Shown: one piece after another, positions 43,544 through 51,909 of the stretch
How the letters are laid out: every line of letters begins with the position of its first letter
Numbering within the stretch: position 1 is the first letter of the stretch
DNA from: JANMEX01 sp041751995
Lineage (GTDB): Bacteria; Pseudomonadota; Alphaproteobacteria; Rhizobiales; Rhizobiaceae
Assembly (NCBI GenBank): GCA_041751995.1
Contig: JBGSHY010000103.1
Location: 36,334 to 100,333 of the forward strand
Reading direction: 5' to 3'
DNA: 64,000 bases
The notes under the pieces: model-generated
Database searches by the model: none
Seen by the model: the letters and a program-made list of their open reading frames with translations, nothing else
Told to the model about the DNA's origin: nothing
Translations under genes and position numbers: made by a program

Positions 43544-44146
43544 GTGTCTGCAAAGCGCTCCGCCACCGTCAGCCGTTCCACCAAGGAAACGGCGATTGAA
43601 GTGACCGTCAATCTGGACGGAACCGGCAGCCATGACATTTCCACCGGCATCGGCTTTTTTGATCACATGCTTGAGCAGCTGTCGCGCCACTCCCTGATCG
43701 ACATGACGGTCCGCGCCAAGGGTGATCTGCACATTGATGACCACCACACGGCGGAAGACACCGGCATTGCGCTCGGCCAGGCGATTTCGAAGGCCCTCGG
43801 CGAACGCCGCGGCATCAACCGCTATGCTTCGCTTGATCTGGCGATGGATGGCACGCTGACCAAGGCGGCGGTGGATGTGTCAGGTCGCCCGTTTCTCGTC
43901 TGGAATGCACAATTTTCCGCACCGAAGATCGGTACCTTCGACACCGAACTGGTGCGTGAATTTTTCCAGGCCCTGGCGCAGAATGGAGGCATGACGCTGC
44001 ACGTCATGAACCATTATTTCGACAACAACCATCATCTGGCCGAAACCTGCTTCAAGGCAGTGGCGCGGGTGTTGCGCACGGCCGTCGAAATCGATCCGCG
44101 CCAGAAGGATGCGATCCCGTCCACCAAGGGCACGCTGATCGCGTAA
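43544..44146 (+). CDS. hisB: Imidazoleglycerol-phosphate dehydratase
   Basis: The 200-residue protein has GTGSHDISTGIGFFDHMLEQ, GDLHIDDHHTAEDTGIALG and NNHHLAETCFKA, the metal-binding histidine motifs of HisB. It dehydrates IGP in histidine synthesis. It begins at a GTG with AAAGGA seven bases upstream. It heads the hisB-DUF2628-hisH-hisA-hisF-hisE run, most links of which overlap by four bases. Confidence 0.96.
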   Translation: MSAKRSATVSRSTKETAIEVTVNLDGTGSHDISTGIGFFDHMLEQLSRHSLIDMTVRAKGDLHIDDHHTAEDTGIALGQAISKALGERRGINRYASLDLAMDGTLTKAAVDVSGRPFLVWNAQFSAPKIGTFDTELVREFFQALAQNGGMTLHVMNHYFDNNHHLAETCFKAVARVLRTAVEIDPRQKDAIPSTKGTLIA

Positions 44147-44157
44147 GGATTTCGCCG

Positions 44158-44613
44158 ATGACAAGCTACATTGTCCTCACCGATCCGAACGACCGGAGCG
44201 GCGCAGAAGTGCGTTTCGTCCGAGATGGCTTTTCAATTGCCGCATTCCTTGTGCCGCTGGTCTGGCTGTTGTGGAAGCGCTTGTGGCTGGAAGCCGCGCT
44301 TCTGTTCGCCGCTTTCGGCGTAATCGGATATGCAGCGTTTTTCGCCTTCGGCGACAAATCGCCGGAAATCATGCCGCTCGTCTCGATGGCCTTTGGCCTT
44401 CTTTGTGCGCTTGAAGGTCCGGCAAGGCTGGTTGCTGATAATGAGCGCCGTGGCAGAAGTGTTTCCCAGGTCATCGTTGCATCGTCAGTGCGGATGGCCG
44501 AGGAAATCTTCGCCAGCCGCCATGAATTTGCCGCACCGGCAAACGCTGCGTCTGTCCGTGCGTTCCAGCCGGTCACAAGCCGCAGCCTCATTCCCCTGAC
44601 CGGAGCGTCATGA
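44158..44613 (+). CDS. DUF2628 membrane protein in the histidine operon
   Basis: The 151-residue protein has VRDGFSIAAFLVPLVWLLWK followed by two or three hydrophobic segments, the DUF2628 pattern. This gene is regularly found between hisB and hisH in Rhizobiales. Function is unknown; it is probably an inner-membrane protein. It follows hisB by 11 bases, and its stop overlaps hisH by four bases, so it is translated as part of the operon. Confidence 0.85.
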   Translation: MTSYIVLTDPNDRSGAEVRFVRDGFSIAAFLVPLVWLLWKRLWLEAALLFAAFGVIGYAAFFAFGDKSPEIMPLVSMAFGLLCALEGPARLVADNERRGRSVSQVIVASSVRMAEEIFASRHEFAAPANAASVRAFQPVTSRSLIPLTGAS

Positions 44614-45266
44614 TCATGCGTGTCGCCATCATCGACTATGGCTCCGGCAATTTGCGCTCCGCCACCAAGGCCTTTGAACGCGCCGCCCGCGAATCCGGCG
44701 TCGATGCCGATATTCTCCTTACCGCAGACGCGGAAATTGTCCGCACCGCCGACCGCATCGTCCTGCCCGGCGTCGGCGCCTATGCCGATTGCAAGGCGGG
44801 CCTTGCCCACGTGCCAGGCATGATCGGCGCGCTACAGGAGGCGGTGATCACACGCGCCAATCCGTTCCTCGGCATCTGTGTCGGCATGCAGCTGATGTCG
44901 TCGCGCGGCCTGGAAAAGACAGTTACGCAAGGTCTGGATTGGATCAAGGGCGACGTGGTCGAAATGACGCCGTCTGATCCGGACTTGAAAATCCCGCAGA
45001 TCGGCTGGAACACGATTGACCTGAAAAAGCCGCACCCGCTGTTTGATGGCCTCAAGACCGGCGAAAATGGCCTGCACGCTTATTTCGTCCACTCCTATCA
45101 TTTTGCTGCCGAAAATCCGGAAGATATTCTTGCCGTCACAAACTACGGCGGCGCAATGACCGCCGCTGTCGCGCGTGACAATATGGTCGGCACACAGTTC
45201 CACCCAGAGAAGAGCCAGAAGCTTGGACTGGCGTTGATCGCCAATTTCCTGAGGTGGAAGCCATGA
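44610..45266 (+). CDS. hisH: Imidazole glycerol phosphate synthase, glutaminase subunit
   Basis: The 218-residue protein has IIDYGSGNLRSATKAFE, LPGVGAYADC, the nucleophile elbow LGICVGMQLMSS, and QFHPEKSQ, giving the Cys-His-Glu triad. It supplies ammonia to HisF. The ATG at 44610 overlaps the DUF2628 stop; a second ATG lies two codons later. Its stop overlaps the hisA start by four bases. Confidence 0.96.
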   Translation: MIMRVAIIDYGSGNLRSATKAFERAARESGVDADILLTADAEIVRTADRIVLPGVGAYADCKAGLAHVPGMIGALQEAVITRANPFLGICVGMQLMSSRGLEKTVTQGLDWIKGDVVEMTPSDPDLKIPQIGWNTIDLKKPHPLFDGLKTGENGLHAYFVHSYHFAAENPEDILAVTNYGGAMTAAVARDNMVGTQFHPEKSQKLGLALIANFLRWKP

Positions 45267-45994
45267 TCCTTTTCCCCGCCATCGACCTCAAAGACGGCCA
45301 GTGCGTGCGCCTCAAGCTTGGCGAAATGGCCAGCGCCACCGTCTACAATGAAAACCCGGCGGCGCAGGCCAAGGCCTTTGAGGATCAGGGTTTCAAGTGG
45401 CTGCATGTGGTGGATTTGAACGGCGCGTTTGAAGGTCAGTCGGTCAATGGCGCAGCGGTCGAGGCCATTCTCAAGGCGACCAGCAATCCTGTGCAGCTCG
45501 GCGGCGGCATACGGACGCTGAAGCACATTGAAAGCTGGCTAAACAAAGGCCTTGCCCGCGTTATCCTCGGCACCATCGCCGTGCGTGATCCGGATCTGGT
45601 GAAAAAGGCCTGCCGCCTGTTTCCGGGGCAAGTCGCCGTTGGCATCGACGCCAAGGGCGGCTTTGTCGCAGTCGAAGGCTGGGCCGAAGCGTCCACGCTC
45701 GGCGTCGTAGAACTGGCCCAGAAATTCGAGGGCGCGGGCGTTGCCGCCATCATCTACACCGATATCGACCGCGACGGCGTTCTGGCCGGCATCAACTGGC
45801 CGTCGACAATCGCGCTTGCCGAAGCCGTCTACATCCCCGTCATCGCCTCCGGCGGCCTCGCCTCGATGGAAGACATCCGCCGCATGACAATGCCCGACGC
45901 GCAAAAACTCGAAGGCGCAATTTCAGGCCGGGCACTCTACGACGGGCGGATCGACCCGAAAGAGGCATTGGCGCTTTTGGAGAATCGCCAATGA
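45263..45994 (+). CDS. hisA: ProFAR isomerase (HisA)
   Basis: The 243-residue TIM-barrel protein starts ILFPAIDLKDGQCVRLK, and has LGGGIRTL and IYTDIDRDGVLAG, all typical of HisA. It isomerises 5'-ProFAR to PRFAR. I chose the ATG at 45263, which overlaps hisH by four bases, over a GTG nine bases earlier. It overlaps hisF by four bases. Confidence 0.96.
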   Translation: MILFPAIDLKDGQCVRLKLGEMASATVYNENPAAQAKAFEDQGFKWLHVVDLNGAFEGQSVNGAAVEAILKATSNPVQLGGGIRTLKHIESWLNKGLARVILGTIAVRDPDLVKKACRLFPGQVAVGIDAKGGFVAVEGWAEASTLGVVELAQKFEGAGVAAIIYTDIDRDGVLAGINWPSTIALAEAVYIPVIASGGLASMEDIRRMTMPDAQKLEGAISGRALYDGRIDPKEALALLENRQ

Positions 45995-46776
45995 CCCTCA
46001 AAGTCCGCATTATTCCCTGTCTCGACGTCAAGGATGGCCGTGTCGTCAAGGGTGTCAATTTCGTCAACCTGATAGACGCCGGTGATCCGGTTGAAGCCGC
46101 CAAGGCCTATGATGCGGCCGGGGCGGATGAGCTTTGCTTTCTCGACATCACGGCGAGCCACGAAAACCGCGAGACGATATTCGACGTCATCGCCCGCACC
46201 GCCGAGCAATGTTTCATGCCGCTGACCGTCGGCGGCGGAGTGCGGCGGATTGCTGACATCCGCAAACTGCTGCTGGCGGGCGCGGACAAGGTGTCGATCA
46301 ACACCACGGCGGTGAACCGGCCGGAGTTTGTTGCTGAAGCTGCCGATAAGTTCGGCAACCAGTGCATCGTTGTTGCCATCGACGCCAAGAAAGTTTCCCA
46401 TCTGGGAGAGGAAGACCGCTGGCAGATTTTCACCCATGGCGGCCGCAACGCCACCGGCATTGACGCCGTCGAGTTCGCCCGCAAGGTCACGGATCTCGGC
46501 GCTGGCGAAATTCTCCTGACTTCGATGGACCGTGATGGCGCCAAGATCGGCTATGACCTCGGTCTCACCCGCGCCGTGGCAGATGCCGTGCGCGTGCCGG
46601 TGATTGCCTCGGGCGGTGTCGGCGATCTCGATCATCTGGTGGCGGGCGTCAAACAGGGTCACGCAGCCGCCGTTCTTGCTGCCTCGATTTTTCATTTCGG
46701 AACCTATACGATTGCGCAAGCCAAAGCGCACATGGCTTCTGCTGGCATTCCGATGCGCCTTGATCCCGTGGCTTGA
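45991..46776 (+). CDS. hisF: Imidazole glycerol phosphate synthase, cyclase subunit
   Basis: The 261-residue barrel has RIIPCLDVKDGRVVKGVNFV, with the catalytic Asp, LTVGGGVRRI and LLTSMDRDGAKIGYDL, typical of HisF. It forms the complex with HisH. It overlaps hisA by four bases. The next gene, hisE, starts nine bases after the stop. Confidence 0.97.
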   Translation: MTLKVRIIPCLDVKDGRVVKGVNFVNLIDAGDPVEAAKAYDAAGADELCFLDITASHENRETIFDVIARTAEQCFMPLTVGGGVRRIADIRKLLLAGADKVSINTTAVNRPEFVAEAADKFGNQCIVVAIDAKKVSHLGEEDRWQIFTHGGRNATGIDAVEFARKVTDLGAGEILLTSMDRDGAKIGYDLGLTRAVADAVRVPVIASGGVGDLDHLVAGVKQGHAAAVLAASIFHFGTYTIAQAKAHMASAGIPMRLDPVA

Positions 46777-46784
46777 GACACACC

Positions 46785-47114
46785 ATGTCCTTTTCCCTTA
46801 CCGATCTTGAATCCATCGTCGCCGCCCGCGCGGCCGTCACCGACGGAACGTCCTGGACGGCCAAGCTGGTCGGCAAGGGCATGCCTGTCGCGGCCAAGAA
46901 GCTCGGCGAGGAAGCGGTCGAAACCGTGATCGCCGCCGTCCAAATGGGCGAGGAGGGGGACGACGAAAGCCTGATAGCTGAATCCGCTGACCTTCTTTAT
47001 CATTGGCTTGTGGTCCTGAAGATCGCTGGCGTTCCGCTTGAGGCCGTGATGGCCGAACTTGAACGCCGGACGGCGCAATCGGGACTTCAGGAAAAGGCAG
47101 CCCGCACCGATTGA
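46785..47114 (+). CDS. hisE: Phosphoribosyl-ATP pyrophosphatase
   Basis: The 109-residue protein has SWTAKLVGKGMPVAAKKLGE, then EAVETVIAA and LIAESADLLYHWLV, the four-helix HisE pattern. It hydrolyses PR-ATP. I chose the ATG at 46785 rather than a TTG twelve bases earlier because homologues begin at this point. It is followed by coaA after 32 bases. Confidence 0.94.
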   Translation: MSFSLTDLESIVAARAAVTDGTSWTAKLVGKGMPVAAKKLGEEAVETVIAAVQMGEEGDDESLIAESADLLYHWLVVLKIAGVPLEAVMAELERRTAQSGLQEKAARTD

Positions 47115-47146
47115 TGATCGCGTGCGCCAGACAGGACTGAAGCGGC

Positions 47147-48103
47147 ATGGATGACGGTTTGACCACCGCTTTTTCTCCCTACCGGACATTTGCCGCAGAC
47201 CGCTGGGCGGAATTCCGCGCCGACACGCCGCTGACCTTGACTGCGCAGGACCTTGATCGCCTCCGCTCGCTCGGCGATCCGATCAATCTGGATGAAGTGC
47301 GGCGCATTTATCTGTCGATGTCGCGGCTGTTGTCGGCGCATGTCGAATCGAGCCAGATCCTGTTTCAGCAGCGAAAACGTTTCCTGAACCTGGACGAGGC
47401 GATCAAGACCCCCTTCGTCATCGGCATCGCCGGCTCTGTCGCCGTCGGCAAGTCCACCACCGCCCGCATTTTGCGCGAACTTTTGCGCCGCTGGCCGTCA
47501 AGCCCGCGCGTCGCCCATGTCACCACCGACGGCTTTCTGTTTCCGAACGAGGCCCTGCGTGAGAAGGGCTTGATGGACCGCAAGGGCTTTCCGGAAAGCT
47601 ATGACGTCAATGCGTTGATGAACTTTTTGGGCGCGATCAAGGCCGGGCGCGGCGAAGTGCGCGCGCCCTTCTATTCGCATCTGGTCTATGACGTGGTGCC
47701 GAACGAATTCATCACCATCGACCGGCCGGACATCCTGATTTTCGAAGGCATCAACGTGCTGCAGCCACGCCAGCTGCCGAAAGACGGCAAGGTTGTGCCG
47801 TTTGTTTCGGACTATTTCGATTTCGCCATCTACATCGACGCCGACGAGAAGCTGATCCACAAATGGTATGTCGAGCGCTTCATGAAGCTGCGCGAAACCG
47901 CCTTCCGCGATCCGAAGAGCTTTTTCCACCGCTACACGGCTTTGACCGAAGACGCGGCCCTGTCGATTGCCGAAAATCTCTGGACCAACATCAACATGAA
48001 AAACCTGGTCGAGAATATTTTGCCGACAAGGCCCCGCGCCGATCTGATCCTGACCAAGGGGCCGGACCATCTGGTCAAGGAAGTGTCGTTGAGGAAGCTC
48101 TAA
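47147..48103 (+). CDS. coaA: Type I pantothenate kinase
   Basis: The 318-residue protein has FVIGIAGSVAVGKSTTAR (P-loop near 91-108), HVTTDGFLFPN and IFEGINVLQ, the type I CoaA pattern. It phosphorylates pantothenate as the first step of CoA synthesis. It lies just after hisE in the same direction and may be part of the operon. Its end overlaps the end of alkB by four bases in convergent orientation. Confidence 0.96.
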   Translation: MDDGLTTAFSPYRTFAADRWAEFRADTPLTLTAQDLDRLRSLGDPINLDEVRRIYLSMSRLLSAHVESSQILFQQRKRFLNLDEAIKTPFVIGIAGSVAVGKSTTARILRELLRRWPSSPRVAHVTTDGFLFPNEALREKGLMDRKGFPESYDVNALMNFLGAIKAGRGEVRAPFYSHLVYDVVPNEFITIDRPDILIFEGINVLQPRQLPKDGKVVPFVSDYFDFAIYIDADEKLIHKWYVERFMKLRETAFRDPKSFFHRYTALTEDAALSIAENLWTNINMKNLVENILPTRPRADLILTKGPDHLVKEVSLRKL

Positions 48104-48717
48104 GCCGGCTTCGACACCCGCCGGAGCGTCAGGTTGATCCGGCCGCCGTTCTTCAGCAACGTCGATGTCGCCGGATAAATCCGGTCAACGCCGTGAAACG
48201 CCAGACGGCTTTGCCCGCCGATCAGCACGATGTCTCCGCTCACCAACCGGAATGACACAGTCCGGCCCTCGCGTTTTGTCCCGCCGACGCGGAACAGGCA
48301 GGCGTCGCCGAGTGAAACCGACAGTACGGGCGCGTCGAAGTCCTGCTCGTCGCGGTCCTGATGCAGGCCCATCTTGGCCGTATCGCTGTAGAAATTGACG
48401 AGACAGGCTTCTGGTTCAAGCGGACACGCCGCAAAGGTTCGCCAAATATCCGTCAGCCGCTCCGGTATCGGCGGCCATTTCTGTCCGGTCACTGGATGGG
48501 TTGGCTGATACCGGTAGCCGTGATCCTTATCGGTAACCCAGCCGAGCGCGCCGCAATTGGTCATGCGCACCGACATTTCCTTGCCGGTCTTCGGCATGGC
48601 CGGTGTGAACAGCGGTGCAGCAGCGACCACGGCCCGGATGTCATCGACCAGCGCCTGTTGCTGCGCGCGGTCCAGCGCGCCAGGGATGTGCTTGATGCCT
48701 TTGGGCAGAACAAGCAT
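48100..48717 (-). CDS. alkB: AlkB-type DNA/RNA oxidative demethylase
   Basis: The 205-residue protein contains LVNFYSDTAKMGLHQDRDE with iron ligands His119 and Asp121, a third ligand His175 in LAFHGVDRI, and RINLTLRR (193-200) for 2-oxoglutarate. It removes N1-methyladenine and N3-methylcytosine from nucleic acid. It is followed on the same strand only by coaA's convergent end. The neighbouring Ada-like gene suggests a local alkylation-repair group. Confidence 0.93.
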   Translation of the reverse strand: MLVLPKGIKHIPGALDRAQQQALVDDIRAVVAAAPLFTPAMPKTGKEMSVRMTNCGALGWVTDKDHGYRYQPTHPVTGQKWPPIPERLTDIWRTFAACPLEPEACLVNFYSDTAKMGLHQDRDEQDFDAPVLSVSLGDACLFRVGGTKREGRTVSFRLVSGDIVLIGGQSRLAFHGVDRIYPATSTLLKNGGRINLTLRRVSKPA

Positions 48718-48730
48718 CAGCCAATCATCC

Positions 48731-49627
48731 TCAATTGAGCGCTGCCTGTACTTCGGTCAGCGTCGGGATCGACGGCTGGGCTCCCGGCTTGGTGCTGGCG
48801 AGCGTGCCTGCCGCCGCCGCAAGCCGCATTGCTTCCGGCAGACCCAAGCCGGCATGAAGCCCGGCGGCCAGATAGCCGCAGAACGTGTCGCCGGCGCCGA
48901 CAGTGTCCACGGGCGTCACTTTCAATGCGGGAACCTGGTGAAAATCTTTGCCGGTGGCCGCTACTACACCATCGCCGCCAAGCGTCACCATGATGATCCG
49001 CCCGGTGCGCACGGTGAAATCCTGCATCTTTTCCACAAGGGTCGCGCCCGAAAGCGCCATCGCCGTTGATGCCAGATCAAACTCCGTCTCGTTGGCGATG
49101 GTGATGTCGGCATCCGCCATCATCGCCACGCAATCGGCGTGGAACGGTGCAATGTTGAGCACGCTCAGCGCGCCGAAAACCCGCGCTTTGGCAATCGCCG
49201 CCCTCACCGTATCAAAGCCGATTTCCAGCTGCAGCAGGATCACGTCGCCCTTGGCAAAGGCCAAGTCGCCGAATTGGTCGTTGGTCACCTCCATGTTCGC
49301 TCCGGAAATGATGGCGATGACATTTTCGCCGTCGCCGCCGACCATGATGATGGCCGTTCCGGTCGGCGCGGACGTCTCCTTCACCCGCGTCAGATCCACA
49401 CCATCCTTCTTGAGCAAGGCCAGCGCGCCCTCTGCAAACGCATCGATGCCGACCGCCCCGACCATAATAACCGAAGCGCCCGCGCGCCGCGCGGCAAGCG
49501 CCTGATTGGCCCCCTTGCCGCCGGGTGCAGTGGAAAAGGCCGTGCCCTTGATCGTCTCGCCCGGTTCCGGCAGGCGCGGCACGTTGGCGAACAGGTCGAT
49601 GTTGATGGAGCCGACGGTGACGATCAT
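48731..49627 (-). CDS. rbsK: Ribokinase (PfkB family)
   Basis: The 298-residue protein has VTVGSINIDLFANV, GGKGANQALAARRAGA and DTVGAGDTFCGYLAAGL, the ribokinase pattern with the GAGD base. It phosphorylates ribose or a related sugar. The ATG at 49627 gives the usual family start. It lies 13 bases before alkB on the same strand and 63 bases from the Ada-like gene upstream. Confidence 0.85.
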   Translation of the reverse strand: MIVTVGSINIDLFANVPRLPEPGETIKGTAFSTAPGGKGANQALAARRAGASVIMVGAVGIDAFAEGALALLKKDGVDLTRVKETSAPTGTAIIMVGGDGENVIAIISGANMEVTNDQFGDLAFAKGDVILLQLEIGFDTVRAAIAKARVFGALSVLNIAPFHADCVAMMADADITIANETEFDLASTAMALSGATLVEKMQDFTVRTGRIIMVTLGGDGVVAATGKDFHQVPALKVTPVDTVGAGDTFCGYLAAGLHAGLGLPEAMRLAAAAGTLASTKPGAQPSIPTLTEVQAALN

Positions 49628-49690
49628 GCTTGAATCCCTTGCGTTTTGAGATGGGATTCTATCCGAGCCGGCCACGCATTTGAAGCGCCT

Positions 49691-50569
49691 TCAATGCGCG
49701 GCGATCTGGCCTGCCTCCCAGCCAAGGATCGCCCGCTTGCGCGTCAGCCCCCAATGATAGCCGGTCAGCGCCCCGGTCGCGCTGACCGCGCGATGACAGG
49801 GGACGACAAAGGAGATCGGATTGGCGCCAACCGCCGCGCCGACGGCACGCGACGCCTTGTCATTGCCAGTCACCCGCGCCAAATCGCCGTAGCGGCACGC
49901 CGTGCCCATTGGCACCTTGAGCAGCGCCTCCCAGACCCGCACTTGAAAATCCGTGCCGATCAAAACGATCCGCAGCGGTTCGTTGGCTTTCCAGCGCGCA
50001 GGGTCGAATACGCGGCGCACATAGGGCAAAGTGGCGGCCTCATCGCGCGCAAATGTGGCAAACGGCCAGCGCCGGGTCATGTCTTTCAACGCGGCCTCAT
50101 CATCGCCATCCGAAAACGCCAGCCCGCAAAGTCCTCGCTCCGTCGCCATCGCCAAGGCGCGCCCGAAGGGACCGGAGTGAAAGCCGTAGCGGATCACCAG
50201 CCCCTTGCCGCCGGTCTTGTAGTCGCCCGGCGACATCGCCTCGTGCGTGACAAACAGATCGTGCAGGCGGCTCGGACCTGAAAGGCCAAGTTCGTGCGAT
50301 GTCTCCAGCAGCGGCATGCCGCCGCCGAGCAGCCGCTTGGCATGATCCAGCGTCACTGCCTGCAGGAATGCCTTGGGCGAAAGTCCTGCCCAGCGGGTGA
50401 ACAGTTTCTGCAAGGCGGTCGGATCGAGACCTGCGACGCGAGACAAATCCTCCAGCGACGGCTGGTCACGGTAATCCTCGCTGATCGCCTCGATCACCTT
50501 TGCAATGGTTTCGTAATCCCGTGCAGGCACGTCGGCTTCGCCGGTAAATTCAGCAATGGATTGCAGCAT
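49691..50569 (-). CDS. AraC-type HTH fused to O6-alkylguanine-DNA alkyltransferase (Ada-like)
   Basis: The 292-residue protein has an AraC-type region (about residues 20-115, LEDLSRVAGLDPTALQKLFT and FLQAVTLDHAKRLL) and a C-terminal methyltransferase domain with the acceptor site VVPCHR, Cys258. It lacks the N-terminal zinc domain that senses methylphosphotriesters in the full Ada protein. It should remove O6-alkylguanine lesions; whether it regulates genes is open. It sits beside alkB, rbsK and the convergent DUF2244 gene. Confidence 0.88.
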   Translation of the reverse strand: MLQSIAEFTGEADVPARDYETIAKVIEAISEDYRDQPSLEDLSRVAGLDPTALQKLFTRWAGLSPKAFLQAVTLDHAKRLLGGGMPLLETSHELGLSGPSRLHDLFVTHEAMSPGDYKTGGKGLVIRYGFHSGPFGRALAMATERGLCGLAFSDGDDEAALKDMTRRWPFATFARDEAATLPYVRRVFDPARWKANEPLRIVLIGTDFQVRVWEALLKVPMGTACRYGDLARVTGNDKASRAVGAAVGANPISFVVPCHRAVSATGALTGYHWGLTRKRAILGWEAGQIAAH

Positions 50570-50633
50570 GGTTCATCTCCTTGGTCCAACCATGCACGAA
50601 TCAAACCCACACCCGCCACCCGAAACTTGGGCG

Positions 50634-51125
50634 CTATTTGCGCTTCACATTCGCCAGCGCCAATCCGAACGCTTTGGCGAAACTTTCGCGGTCGTCCGGA
50701 TTGAGAAAATCGCCGATGGGCACGCGCTGGCTCCGGCTGGCGACAGTCAGGCCGGTCACACCGGCGTAAGGGTGTTTGATAACCTTCAGTCTTGTCCACA
50801 ACGGGTTGAACTGGCTCTGCTTGGTTTTGCCGGAAACATCGACACGCCGGATCAAAAGCTCATGCCGTGTCAACCGCACCTCCTCGTGCATCCGCGCCGC
50901 GCGGTAATTGATGCGGAAGGCGATGTAGATCGCCAGCACATCCAGCCCGAAAAACCCGAAGATCGGCCATGCGCCCATCGCCACGAACACCAGACCGGTG
51001 ACAAGCCAGCTGCCAATCAGGATCAGCATCAGGATTTTGAAACCGTTTTGCCCAAGCGAACGGTGCGGCGTCAAAACCGCGTGAAAATCCGCAACCTCTT
51101 CTGTCCCGTCATTGGCGCTGTCCAT
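50634..51125 (-). CDS. DUF2244 membrane protein
   Basis: The 163-residue protein has two adjacent hydrophobic segments (about residues 28-70, LMLILIGSWLVTGLVFVAMG and FFGLDVLAIYIAF) and a soluble C-terminus with NPLWTRLKVIKH. I recognise DUF2244; function unknown. It is divergent from nth with only 21 bases between the two start codons, so the promoters must lie within each other's coding sequence or be very compact. Confidence 0.83.
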   Translation of the reverse strand: MDSANDGTEEVADFHAVLTPHRSLGQNGFKILMLILIGSWLVTGLVFVAMGAWPIFGFFGLDVLAIYIAFRINYRAARMHEEVRLTRHELLIRRVDVSGKTKQSQFNPLWTRLKVIKHPYAGVTGLTVASRSQRVPIGDFLNPDDRESFAKAFGLALANVKRK

Positions 51126-51146
51126 GAATGTGAGTATAGGCGAGTG

Positions 51147-51827
51147 ATGGCCGAGAAAAAGACCCTCACGAAAAAATCATCTAAAGCGCTCTACACGCGC
51201 GATGAGGTCGCCGCGATCTTCGAGCGCTTCAAACAGCAGAACCCGGAGCCCAAGGGCGAACTCGAACACGTCAACGCATTCACGTTGCTGGTGGCAGTCG
51301 TCCTGTCGGCGCAGGCGACGGACGTCGGCGTCAACAAGGCAACGCGCGCGTTGTTTGAAATTGCCGATACGCCGGAAAAAATGCTGGCGCTGGGCGAAGA
51401 AAAGGTCGGCGAGTACATCAAAACCATCGGCCTGTGGCGCAACAAGGCGAAAAACGTCATTGCCCTGTCACAGGCTCTGATCCGTGACTATGGCAGCCTG
51501 GTTCCGGACAGGCGCGATGACCTGGTCAAACTTCCGGGCGTCGGCCGCAAGACGGCCAATGTGGTCCTGTCGATGGCGTTCGGGCAGCCGACAATGGCCG
51601 TCGACACGCATATTTTCCGCCTTGGCAACCGGTTGGGACTGGCGCCCGGCAAGACGCCGGATCAGGTCGAGCAGAAGCTCTTGAAGGCCATTCCTGAACC
51701 TTATCTCTACCATGCCCACCACTGGCTGATCCTGCACGGCCGCTATGTCTGCAAGGCGCGCAAGCCCGAGTGCGAGCGCTGCGTCATCTCGGATCTGTGC
51801 AAATCGCCGGAGAAGCGGGTTAACTGA
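51147..51827 (+). CDS. nth: Endonuclease III
   Basis: The 226-residue protein has the HhH motif LPGVGRKTANVVL with the catalytic lysine, VDTHIFRLGNRLG with the aspartate, and a C-terminal iron-sulfur set spaced as C-x6-C-x2-C-x5-C in CKARKPECERCVISDLC. It is the base-excision glycosylase/AP lyase for oxidised pyrimidines. I chose the ATG at 51147; the longer frame upstream overlaps the divergent gene. Confidence 0.95.
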   Translation: MAEKKTLTKKSSKALYTRDEVAAIFERFKQQNPEPKGELEHVNAFTLLVAVVLSAQATDVGVNKATRALFEIADTPEKMLALGEEKVGEYIKTIGLWRNKAKNVIALSQALIRDYGSLVPDRRDDLVKLPGVGRKTANVVLSMAFGQPTMAVDTHIFRLGNRLGLAPGKTPDQVEQKLLKAIPEPYLYHAHHWLILHGRYVCKARKPECERCVISDLCKSPEKRVN

Positions 51828-51845
51828 TCCACCAAGGCAGGGCTT

Positions 51846-51885
51846 TCAAAACGGGGAGCAACCGTCTAGGGAGTGGCCGTTTTGA
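51846..51885 (+). promoter_or_regulatory. Inverted repeat in the adenosine kinase leader
   Basis: TCAAAACGG (51846-51854) pairs with CCGTTTTGA (51877-51885) across a 22-base loop. It lies 24 bases before the adenosine kinase ATG and 18 bases after the nth stop. It could end nth transcripts or act as an operator or leader structure; there is no T run. Confidence 0.45.
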
Positions 51886-51909
51886 GACGCAACCTGGAAG
51901 ACAAGCTCC

